A program made the position numbers and the translations under genes. The notes beneath the pieces were generated by a model that did not search any database, was not told the DNA's origin, and saw nothing but the letters and a program-made list of their open reading frames with translations. Positions 1-5,848 of a DNA stretch of 8,844 nucleotides are shown here, in pieces (the stretch's first letter is position 1; the number at the start of each line of letters is the position of its first letter). The stretch comes from Bacteroides ovatus (GTDB lineage Bacteria > Bacteroidota > Bacteroidia > Bacteroidales > Bacteroidaceae), in contig JAUUNK010000215.1 of NCBI GenBank assembly GCA_030844565.1, positions 1 through 8,844 on the forward strand. Direction: 5' to 3'.

Positions 1-52
1 GAAAGCTTATGATTTCCTCGTTTGGACGAGGGTTCGATTCCCTCCAGCTCCA
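1..52 (+). ncRNA. ssrA: tmRNA (ssrA), 3' end only
   Basis: This is the 3' tRNA-like end of transfer-messenger RNA, which rescues stalled ribosomes; the 5' part and the tag reading frame lie outside the window. A T-arm is visible: stem GAGGG at 28-32 pairs with CCCTC at 40-44 around the seven-base loop TTCGATT (33-39). It is followed by the 3' acceptor strand CAGCTCC (45-51) and discriminator A at 52, which matches the known tmRNA ending CAGCUCCA. The CCA tail is not encoded, since 53 onward reads CTT. The upstream run TTTCCTCGTTTGGAC fits the conserved 3' half of the long tmRNA helix. A tRNA could share this ending, but no anticodon arm sits at the expected distance upstream. The 3' end of ssrA is a common integration target for mobile elements, which matters for the sequence that follows. 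Confidence 0.88.
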
Positions 53-66
53 CTTTAAAGTAAATG

Positions 67-95
67 AAAACTCTGATTATCAGAGCTTTTTCTTT
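67..95 (+). terminator. Rho-independent terminator of ssrA
   Basis: CTCTGA (71-76) pairs with TCAGAG (80-85) around a TTA loop. The stem is preceded by AAAA and followed by a T-rich tract (87-97). It lies 18 nt past the mature tmRNA end, where the tmRNA transcript would be expected to stop. Confidence 0.75.
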
Positions 96-147
96 TTACT
101 AATCTCTTTATTCCGGGTCAATCCTAAAACGGAGCTTTCCAATATTA

Positions 148-510
148 ATGAATGAATGGCTTGACAACAAAGAATTTAATAAGTTACATCATTTTTATTT
201 TAGAACAAAAGTTCCATTACCTATGGCATCTTCAAGTTTTACTCAACCCTCATTTGATATAATGCAACACAGAATAAACGACTATAGAATACATGTACCT
301 TTCACCATATATTCTTAAATATCATACCAGAAGAGAAAGTAACTTACAGAGAATACCTTTTTTAAACCATCATTAATAAACGACTTACCTTATTATCAAA
401 AAAGAAACCTATTGCTGAATTTAAGAAACTTTATTGCATACAATGTACAGGATTATTTTCTAAACAATCCAATTAACGGAAGTCTGAATTTATTTGGAAA
501 CACACTATAA
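148..510 (+). pseudogene. Decayed ORF with two in-frame stops
   Basis: Reading frame 1 is open from 103 to 315 and again from 343 to 507, broken only by TAA at 316-318 and TAA at 340-342. From the ATG at 148 the conceptual product is about 120 residues. It begins MNEWLDNKEFNKLHHFYF and ends NNPINGSLNLFGNTL. Frame 3 is also open across the gap (about 288-362) and encodes a plausible stretch, IIPEEKVTYREYLF, so one or two frameshifts are as likely as two point nonsense mutations. Removing one T from the six-T run at 358-363 would join frame 3 to the downstream frame. Open runs of 71 and 55 codons are unlikely by chance in DNA this AT-rich. A strong terminator lies 33 nt beyond the stop. I do not recognise the family. 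Confidence 0.5.
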
Positions 511-542
511 AGACATCTTAGTTCTGGCGTATTAAAAGAAAG

Positions 543-570
543 GGAAGGTAGTTAGAAATAGCTATCTTTC
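543..570. terminator. Bidirectional hairpin terminator with GAAA loop
   Basis: A 12-bp stem including G-T wobbles joins 543-554 to 559-570 around the tetraloop GAAA (555-558). Six T (571-576) follow on the plus strand, and the minus strand continues CCCTTTCTTTT. It sits between the convergent remnants ending at 510 (+) and 608 (-), and so could serve both. Confidence 0.8.
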
Positions 571-607
571 TTTTTTCAATTTTTATTAAAGAATCATCTT
601 GCTGTTC

Positions 608-802
608 TTATATATTTCGTACCTTTACCGCAGATAACAAAATGCTATATTCAGGTGTGCCAGATACCGTAATAAATCCAAAGGCATGGTAACTCATTTT
701 CTCAGGCGCAACCACATGCTGTATTAAGTCCATAGGGTTAATGGCAAATTTCAGAGTTTTCTTATCAAGTACTTCTGCTTTATCAGTAGAGGGTACAACT
801 GT
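608..802 (-). pseudogene. C-terminal fragment of an unidentified gene, 5' end lost
   Basis: The minus strand is open for 64 codons, from 802 down to the stop TAA at 608-610. It reads like a genuine protein end: a Lys/Asp-rich start, then NPMDLIQHVVAPEKMSYHAF, then a short hydrophobic strand-rich tail ending VRNI. An in-frame TAA at 803-805 cuts it off at the upstream side. The only internal ATG would give a much shorter product, so this looks like a gene truncated by rearrangement at about 803, just before the next gene's start at 830. The hairpin at 543-570 lies at the right distance to have terminated it. I do not recognise the family. A short functional gene starting internally cannot be excluded. 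Confidence 0.5.
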
Positions 803-829
803 TTACTAATTTTTAAAACAAAATTTAAT

Positions 830-1456
830 ATGAATGATATAATGTATTATTCAGAATTAGCAGAAGAATATTATGAAACTGCTTGTCCAAAGTTTGCTAT
901 TAATGGTTACGAAAAAAATGTATTAATAGATACCGATACGGAAAGATGTATTTTTATATCCGGTGACATTGAGCTTAATGAAGAACAACTTCTTTTTCGT
1001 TGTAAACGTTCAAGGGGAAAAACAATCATTAATCTGAAAAACAATATTAGAAAACCTAAAAAAGAAGAAGAACTTTTCCCTACGGAGACTAGAAAAAGAT
1101 ATGAAGGAAAAATCAGAATCGAAAAAGAAACGCTGATTGATGGAGTTATCTTTGAAAATGAGTATATCCTTCTACCGCACGAGTTAAAAGAAGGTTCTCA
1201 TCTATTGACTAGAATCAGTAATTTAGATTACTATCTGGATACTTATACCAATAATCGGGCATACTATCGGGATAATTTTGAAATACTAGCAGACTTGGAA
1301 AAACAAGTAGCCAATGCTGAATTTGGTTTTCTACCAAAATGCATACTAATTTCGTATAAAGATGACGGTGATGTGATATTTTTCTTTTCACATTTCGAAG
1401 AGGATAATACGGGAAATCTTTTTGCTATTTATGAGTTTGATACTACAGTAAGCTAA
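830..1456 (+). CDS. Hypothetical protein, 208 aa, acidic, soluble
   Basis: I do not recognise this protein. It is an uninterrupted frame of 208 residues with no signal peptide, membrane segment or obvious catalytic motif. Visible features are a Tyr/Glu-rich N-terminus (MYYSELAEEYYETA), a Lys/Arg-rich middle (about residues 58-95, including KNNIRKPKKEEE), and a hydrophobic-aromatic C-terminal part (residues about 165-203, ILISYKDDGDVIFFFSHFEE) typical of beta strands in a small globular fold. The start at 830 has an A/T-rich leader without a Shine-Dalgarno sequence, which is usual in Bacteroides; ATG at 842 (Met5) is an alternative. No convincing TAnnTTTG promoter is visible upstream, and the sequence before it is a broken gene. 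The gene is AT-rich like its surroundings and has its own terminator. Being the one intact gene in a stretch of debris suggests recent arrival or selection for keeping it. An immunity-like or defence-cargo role is only a guess from location. Confidence 0.72.
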   Translation: MNDIMYYSELAEEYYETACPKFAINGYEKNVLIDTDTERCIFISGDIELNEEQLLFRCKRSRGKTIINLKNNIRKPKKEEELFPTETRKRYEGKIRIEKETLIDGVIFENEYILLPHELKEGSHLLTRISNLDYYLDTYTNNRAYYRDNFEILADLEKQVANAEFGFLPKCILISYKDDGDVIFFFSHFEEDNTGNLFAIYEFDTTVS

Positions 1457-1470
1457 CCGAAAATAAAATA

Positions 1471-1505
1471 GGAAGATAAGTACCCTAAAAAAGTAGTTAT
1501 CTTCC
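1471..1505. terminator. Bidirectional hairpin terminator
   Basis: GGAAGATAA (1471-1479) pairs perfectly with TTATCTTCC (1497-1505). After one G/G mismatch, TAC (1481-1483) also pairs with GTA (1493-1495), leaving a nine-base loop. The plus strand continues into a T-rich run (1506-1524) and the minus strand into TATTTTATTTTC. It lies between the 830-1456 gene and the convergent remnant ending at 1519. Confidence 0.75.
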
Positions 1506-1518
1506 TTGCTTTACATTT

Positions 1519-1940
1519 TTATTTATATGCGCTATTGACTATTCCTTCAATCTCTGTTCCGTCAAAATCAGATTCAACATAACGCAACATCAAATACATA
1601 AGAGCATCATCTTTTGAGACACCATAGTCATTATACCTTTGGATCATAGCATATAAAAAAAATGTGCCCTTGATAAATTGTCGCATTTAGAATCTATATG
1701 TGTATTCTCCAAGTACTCACTGATTGAGCGATATTGTTCTTTATGAAAAGCTGGATCAAGAGAATCATGTTGGATAATTAGTTTTATTCCTCCTCTTGGT
1801 GAATGGAAAGCCATCTTAACATAGGGATCACTAGTGTATTTCACCCAATCAGAATCTCTCTCCGATAACTCATTGGGGAGATCATAATCTAAGTCTATAC
1901 AGATATAGCAATCTGGTTGTAAAGTACGCTTACAATCGGT
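1519..1940 (-). pseudogene. BT4734/VirE_N-type primase-like fragment, frameshifted and 5'-truncated
   Basis: Read leftward on the minus strand, the frame open from 1940 gives PDCYICIDLDYD, then SDPYVKMAFHSPRGGIKLII and, about 45 residues on, DNLSRAHFF. This order (acidic I-C-I-D-x-D, D-P-Y-V, S-P-x-G-G-x-K, then S-R-x-x-F) matches what I know of the N-terminal domain of BT4734/VirE_N proteins of Bacteroides mobile elements, thought to be primase-related. The usual S-R-x-x-F-x-x-Y-D-P motif appears only if one T is removed from the eight-T tract (plus 1655-1662), giving ICYDPK. A second one-base change near 1640-1642 restores YNDYGVSKDDALMYLMLRYVESDFDG to the stop at 1519-1521. Two frameshifts therefore break the gene. 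The N-terminal ~70 residues are missing: the fragment begins at the stop codon of the receptor gene. Only a 66-residue piece (1644-1844, possible GTG start) is an open frame of any length. Confidence 0.68.
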
Positions 1941-4245
1941 TCAATTCATCGTTGGCAGCTCCTGTTCCGTTGTATTTGCTGCGGGTGGCGTTGAATTTGT
2001 AGCGTACGGTGAGGCGTACGCTGCGCGTATCGCTGTAATTCCATTTGTCGAACTGCATATATTCGCCGTAGATGGTGTGGGAGTTACGTTGCGAGGCAAA
2101 GAGGTCGGTGATGCGCAGATTCAGTGCCAGACGTTCGTCGAGGAATGTCTTGTTCAAGCTGAGGTCTAAGCTCTGTGACGGTTTGAGCATAAGACTACCC
2201 GAATTCCCTTTGGTCCGGTAGTAATAAGAAAGGTTGCCCGTGAATGTCTTGCTGATGCGGAAACCGTTGTTGAGGCGTGCCGTATAGACAGGACGGTTGA
2301 AGTGTAGCCATTCACCTTGATGCCGGCTCTTGAAGAACTGCTTTTGCATTTGCAGCGAGAACACTGGTTCCCAAAAACCGAACTTGGGAGAAAGAGACAA
2401 GCCGGCTATCAGATTGTCACGCTTGGAGTAGTTCTCCCGGCTGAACACCGTTATGGCGGGATTGTCTTCATAGGAGAGGGCGATGAACTCGATGGCGTCG
2501 GCAGTATGGCGATAGCTCATCATGAGTTGCGCCCAGCGGTAGATGCCCATGAAGGTGAGGTCGTGTATCGTTTCGGGCTTCAGGTTCGGGTTACCGCCTT
2601 CGTAGGTGAAACGGTCGTTGTATTGCAGGTTGTTGTTCAGTTCGCTGTAGCCGGGGCGGCGGGTCTTGGCGGTGTAGCTCAACGAAAGCTGGGTATTTCC
2701 TACGGGCATTGCCAGCGACAGGTTGGGGTAAAAGTCGCTGTAATCGCGGCTCTGCCCGTCCACGAAGATGCCCTGGTTGTAATAATCCGATGTGACGTGT
2801 TCATAGCGCACCCCTGCGGAGGTCTGTAACTTGCCTAAGGAGATGGCATATTCGGCAAAGCCCGCCAGTTTTTCTTCTTCTATCTTGTTGTCCGTCTCCG
2901 GCAGGTAGTTTTGCGGGTTCTCGTAGCGGTTGATGCGCCGAGTGAAGCTGTATTCACCGCCCACTTTCAGTTCGCCGCTTCCGATGGGATGGGACAGGAC
3001 GACTTTGGCGGCGTAGAGCCGGCTGTCGGAGAAATTGGTGGCGGTGACGTAGCGGTCTTCATGTTCCTCGCTGGTTTCGTGCACCTTCTGCGATTGGTTG
3101 TTCTCGCCTTTGTAATAATCGGCGTTGAAGTCGATGCCCAGTTTGCCCACCGTACCCATATAATAGGCGTTGACGCGGTGTGAGAAGTCGTTTTGCGGCC
3201 AGGTGTAGTCGTAGTGTTGCAGGTCGTAATATTTGCCGTCCGCCGTGATTTCATAGGTGGAGTTCATCAAGTTGGTGCTTTGGGGAGTACGGCTGAAAGT
3301 GTAGCGCGCACCCATCGAATGGTCGGAATTGAGCATATAGTTAAATCCGCCGGTGGTTTCGATGTAGTGGGACTTGACATTCATATTCAGCTCCGCGTTA
3401 TGATGCCAGAGGGTATCTACAAAGATGTCGTGCTTGTCCCGCTGTTCCTGTCGACTGCGGTTGAGGGAGTAGTAGATGTCGCCGAATATGTCCAGTCCGC
3501 CCCGGCGGTAATTCAGCGTCAGCCATTCGAAGTGGCTGAAGTCGTGTCGCTGGGTGATGCCCCCGTAGGCGTCCACACTGAAGCCTTCGCCTTTGGGCTT
3601 TACGGTCTTTATCTTGATGATGGCTTTCACAGTGACGTCGTATTCAGAGCCGGGATTGGTGATGACTTCCACGCTCTGAATGTTTTTGGAGTCCAGCCGT
3701 GATAGTTCCCCGAGGTCGCGCAGCAGACGTCCGTTCAAGTAGATGAGCGGAGTTCCTTTACCGAAAACGGTGAATTCTCCCTCATTGCCTTGCACGAAGG
3801 GGATGCGTGCCAGTACGTCATTGGCGGTTCCGGCGGTACTGAGCAGGGTGGATGATACATTGGCGACGAGTGCATTGCCTTTCATCTTATACACAGGGCG
3901 GCGGGCGGTGACTACGGCTTCTTGCAGCATTATGGCATCGGTTTTCAGTATCATTGTTCCGAGGCTGCCTGCGCGGCACCGGCAGTAGAGGGGCGCATAT
4001 CCGATGGAGGAGGCTTTCAGCAAATATTCGTTCTGACCGATACGGTCGAAGAGGAATTCTCCGGAAGCATTGCTCACCGTGCCTTGTACGAAGGATGAGT
4101 CTGCGGGTTGGAGTAAGACTACATTGACAAATTCCAGCGGCGCGTTGTTTTCGTCAGTCAAGCGTCCGCTAATTGTTTGTGCTTGAATGCTACAGAAGGA
4201 GACTACCGTCAACAAAACGGGCAGAAGGGTTCTTTTTATTGTCAT
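1930..4245 (-). CDS. Outer-membrane beta-barrel receptor-like protein (CarboxypepD_reg + plug + barrel)
   Basis: This is a 771-residue TonB-dependent-receptor-like outer membrane protein. A signal peptide spans residues 1-22 (basic start, Leu/Val-rich core, cleavage after SIQA). A carboxypeptidase-regulatory-like beta-sandwich follows at about 24-103 (ISGRLTDENNAPLEFVNVVL, SNASGEFLF). The plug region, about 105-215, opens with LQEAVVTARR and contains LARIPFVQ, LIYLNGR and SVEVITNPGSEYD. The rest alternates aromatic beta strands up to a Lys/Arg-rich ending with NGTGAANDELNRL, as in the Bacteroidota 'outer membrane beta-barrel family' (OMP_b-brl_3). The length is normal and the frame intact. 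No SusD-like lipoprotein, ECF sigma or anti-sigma gene adjoins it, so it is not a classical polysaccharide-utilisation pair and its ligand cannot be named. GC content is visibly higher than in both flanks. Transcription appears to start from the shared divergent region at 4246-4524. Confidence 0.9.
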   Translation of the reverse strand: MTIKRTLLPVLLTVVSFCSIQAQTISGRLTDENNAPLEFVNVVLLQPADSSFVQGTVSNASGEFLFDRIGQNEYLLKASSIGYAPLYCRCRAGSLGTMILKTDAIMLQEAVVTARRPVYKMKGNALVANVSSTLLSTAGTANDVLARIPFVQGNEGEFTVFGKGTPLIYLNGRLLRDLGELSRLDSKNIQSVEVITNPGSEYDVTVKAIIKIKTVKPKGEGFSVDAYGGITQRHDFSHFEWLTLNYRRGGLDIFGDIYYSLNRSRQEQRDKHDIFVDTLWHHNAELNMNVKSHYIETTGGFNYMLNSDHSMGARYTFSRTPQSTNLMNSTYEITADGKYYDLQHYDYTWPQNDFSHRVNAYYMGTVGKLGIDFNADYYKGENNQSQKVHETSEEHEDRYVTATNFSDSRLYAAKVVLSHPIGSGELKVGGEYSFTRRINRYENPQNYLPETDNKIEEEKLAGFAEYAISLGKLQTSAGVRYEHVTSDYYNQGIFVDGQSRDYSDFYPNLSLAMPVGNTQLSLSYTAKTRRPGYSELNNNLQYNDRFTYEGGNPNLKPETIHDLTFMGIYRWAQLMMSYRHTADAIEFIALSYEDNPAITVFSRENYSKRDNLIAGLSLSPKFGFWEPVFSLQMQKQFFKSRHQGEWLHFNRPVYTARLNNGFRISKTFTGNLSYYYRTKGNSGSLMLKPSQSLDLSLNKTFLDERLALNLRITDLFASQRNSHTIYGEYMQFDKWNYSDTRSVRLTVRYKFNATRSKYNGTGAANDELNRL

Positions 4246-4384
4246 CTTCTATCTTGATTATGTCCAGGACTGTGCATCTTGAACTGTTTTTATTCTTTTA
4301 AGTCCCGGTAGCCTGTAAGGATAAACTTATAGACAGGTGACTCAGCGTTAGCGTCTTTTAAATGTTTCTTTAAAATAAATGCTA

Positions 4385-4392
4385 CAAATATA
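4385..4392 (-). promoter_or_regulatory. Possible -7 box for the receptor gene
   Basis: The minus strand reads TATATTTG, a perfect TAnnTTTG -7 element, about 140 nt upstream of the receptor start. No TTG lies at the preferred 19-21 nt spacing; the nearest candidate (4419-4421) is 26 nt away. The call rests on one half-site. The resulting leader of about 130 nt (4246-4380) shows no riboswitch I recognise. Confidence 0.35.
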
Positions 4393-4489
4393 ACATTATT
4401 TTTCAATTCGGTCTTAAGCAACCGTCACTTTTTTCTGCTGATACTTTGTATTTGGCGGTTAGGGTGGGAACAAAATCCGCGCTCACCGC

Positions 4490-4519
4490 TTGTAATTCAA
4501 CTTTTTCCCCTTACCTTTG
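4490..4519 (+). promoter_or_regulatory. Bacteroides-type promoter of the Rpn nuclease gene
   Basis: TTG at 4490-4492 (-33 element) is followed after exactly 19 nt by TACCTTTG at 4512-4519 (perfect TAnnTTTG -7 element). This is the consensus for the Bacteroides primary sigma factor. Transcription would start at about 4525, leaving a leader of about 33 nt before the ATG at 4558. It also argues against the upstream ATG at 4525 being the usual start. Confidence 0.72.
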
Positions 4520-4542
4520 TTTCCATGATAATAAATGAAAAG

Positions 4543-4549
4543 AAAGGAG
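4543..4549 (+). promoter_or_regulatory. Shine-Dalgarno that sets the start at 4558
   Basis: AAAGGAG lies 8 nt before the ATG at 4558. Strong Shine-Dalgarno sites are uncommon in Bacteroides. The family N-terminus (YIRFDWAMKRLL) begins right after this ATG, so it outweighs the earlier in-frame ATG at 4525. Confidence 0.7.
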
Positions 4550-4557
4550 AGGAACTT

Positions 4558-5460
4558 ATGGTCGGCAATTACATTCGATTTGACTGGGCAATGAAGCGTC
4601 TGCTTCGCAATAAAGCTAATTTTGGTGTACTCGAAGGCCTTCTGACCACCTTGCTGGAGGAGACTATCACTATTCAGAAACTATTGGAGAGTGAAAGTAA
4701 CCAGGAAGACGAATATGATAAATATAATCGTGTCGACATGCTTGCTGAAAACTCCAAAGGCGAGTTAATCTTGATTGAAGTACAGAACAATAATGAATAT
4801 GCCTATTTTCAGCGCATGCTTTTCGGTACCTCCAAACTGGTGACGGAATATATCAATCGGGGGGAGGGTTGCGATAAAGTACGCAAGGTGTATAGTGTCA
4901 ATATCGTATATTTCTCATTGGGTACGGGAAAGGATATTGTCTATCATGGGAAAACCGAGTTTCGCGGGATTCACGACGGCGACTTGCTGGAATTAACACC
5001 TTTTCAACGGCAGACTTTCAAAGTGGACAGCGTCAGTCAGCTCTACCCCGAGTATTATATTCTGAAGGTGAATGACTTCAACCGGATTGCGAAAAGTCCC
5101 CTCGAAGAGTGGATTCATTATCTGAATACGGGCGACATCCCCGACGACGCCACTGCTCCCGGCTTGCCTGAAGTGCGCGAACGGCTGAAACTGGACCGTA
5201 TGACGAAAGATGAACTGAAAGCTTATTACCGTCATTTGGACAATGTAGTTATTCTGCGGGACAATATTTTTACGGAAAGAGCTGAAGGTAGGGCAGAAGG
5301 TAGAGCAGAAGGTAGAGCGGAAGGAATAGTAGAGGGTATAGAAAAAGGAAGAACGGAAGCCCTTCTGACTACCGCCCGTAATATGAAAGCCCTGCACCTC
5401 AGTCCCGAAGTAATTTCGCAAGCTACGGGGCTGTCCTTTGAAGAGATTGCCGGATTGTAA
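4558..5460 (+). CDS. Rpn/PD-(D/E)XK nuclease family protein ('transposase', PDDEXK_2 type)
   Basis: This 300-residue protein has the hallmark N-terminus NYIRFDWAMKRLLRNKANF seen in Bacteroides PD-(D/E)XK family 'transposases', relatives of recombination-promoting nucleases (Rpn). Family members cut DNA; several E. coli Rpn proteins protect against phage. Counting from the ATG at 4558, the catalytic core is Asp60 (RVDMLAE), then Glu74-Val-Gln76 (LILIEVQ), followed by Tyr83 and Arg86 in EYAYFQRMLFG. The key residues are present and the frame is unbroken. The C-terminal part carries (Gly-Arg-Ala-Glu)n repeats (encoded at 5278-5337), then a helical tail (LHLSPEVISQATGLSFEEI) resembling the usual helix pair. 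The longer ORF from 4525 adds 11 residues; Shine-Dalgarno, promoter position and family start favour 4558. It is divergent from the receptor gene and stands alone. No clear terminator follows. An internal in-frame ATG at 5200 could give a separate small protein. Confidence 0.88.
   Translation: MVGNYIRFDWAMKRLLRNKANFGVLEGLLTTLLEETITIQKLLESESNQEDEYDKYNRVDMLAENSKGELILIEVQNNNEYAYFQRMLFGTSKLVTEYINRGEGCDKVRKVYSVNIVYFSLGTGKDIVYHGKTEFRGIHDGDLLELTPFQRQTFKVDSVSQLYPEYYILKVNDFNRIAKSPLEEWIHYLNTGDIPDDATAPGLPEVRERLKLDRMTKDELKAYYRHLDNVVILRDNIFTERAEGRAEGRAEGRAEGIVEGIEKGRTEALLTTARNMKALHLSPEVISQATGLSFEEIAGL
5278..5337 (+). repeat. 12-bp tandem repeat encoding Gly-Arg-Ala-Glu
   Basis: Five consecutive 12-base units of the form AGAGCAGAAGGT, the first four nearly identical and the fifth diverged (ATAGTAGAGGGT), lie inside the Rpn gene. 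Because 12 is a multiple of three, copy changes by slippage keep the frame and only alter linker length before the C-terminal helices. Confidence 0.85.
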
Positions 5461-5640
5461 CCCATTTACCTCCCCCTTTGGTTGTTTGAAGCCCTTTATG
5501 GAGTTACATTCCGTGCTTGAAGACGACAAAAGAAAAATGAATTGAGTCATAGTATCTCCTTATTTATCGGCAAGAAATCCCTGTGTAAAGTAACAATTGT
5601 AGGTAAGTAATCGTTATTAAATTCAAAATAAATTATATCT
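5461..5640. other. Intergenic stretch with no identified feature
   Basis: This stretch lies between the Rpn gene stop and the end of the integrase remnant. I see no convincing terminator, RNA or coding fragment in it. It becomes AT-rich from about 5590. The integrase homology stops close to 5645, so a deletion or rearrangement junction lies there. Confidence 0.5.
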
Positions 5641-5816
5641 GTGTTTCTCACCCGTTGTTTGTCTGCATCTTATTTTTCCATATCAATTTTATAGCCCGTT
5701 GTAAACTCTATACGTTGGATTGCAAAAATGACACGCATACGGATGGGCACATTTTGAGTAATGGGAATGCCATCTTTTTTATGGCTTTCCAATACGAAAA
5801 TGATGTTTCTTTTTAT
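5641..5816 (-). pseudogene. Tyrosine integrase, N-terminal remnant
   Basis: On the minus strand the frame reads KRNIIFVLESHKKDG, then NVPIRMRVIF, QRIEFTTGYKID and, after a stop, DADKQRVRN. This is the arm-DNA-binding N-terminal domain of Bacteroides site-specific tyrosine recombinases, in which V-P-I-R-M-R, R-I-E-F-T-T-G-Y-x-I-D and K-W-D-A-D-K-Q-R-V are familiar. Three defects are visible. The expected ATG before KRN is ATA (5814-5816). The codon expected to be Trp in K-W-D-A-D is TAA (5670-5672). Homology ends near 5645, so the core and catalytic domains are missing. About 58 of an expected ~400 residues remain. Its 5' end lies 33 nt from the attachment-like repeat at 5849-5862, the usual arrangement for an integrase and its site. 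Confidence 0.72.
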
Positions 5817-5848
5817 ATTTATAAACTGGATGTATTTGAAAGGTTATA

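Noticed and set aside
2317..3988. Four plus-strand ORFs (2317-2829, 2911-3183, 3193-3702, 3743-3988) and a minus-strand one at 2967-3254
   Set aside because: They lie wholly inside the receptor gene, have low-complexity Val/Gly/Ala or Thr/Ser-rich translations and no family features. They are shadows of the GC-rich receptor codons.
4246..4489. Leader and divergent region considered for a riboswitch or regulatory RNA
   Set aside because: Only a weak five-pair hairpin (4312-4316 with 4333-4337) is visible, and no conserved riboswitch core is recognisable.
5278..5337. Short regular repeats considered as a CRISPR array
   Set aside because: The units are 12 bp, directly adjacent without spacers, and in frame with a protein. 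It is a coding tandem repeat.
4993..5550. Minus-strand ORFs opposite the 3' half of the Rpn gene (4993-5550 and 5232-5465)
   Set aside because: Their Ser/Phe- and Pro/Ser-repeat content is the antisense image of the Gly-Arg-Ala-Glu repeats and nuclease codons.
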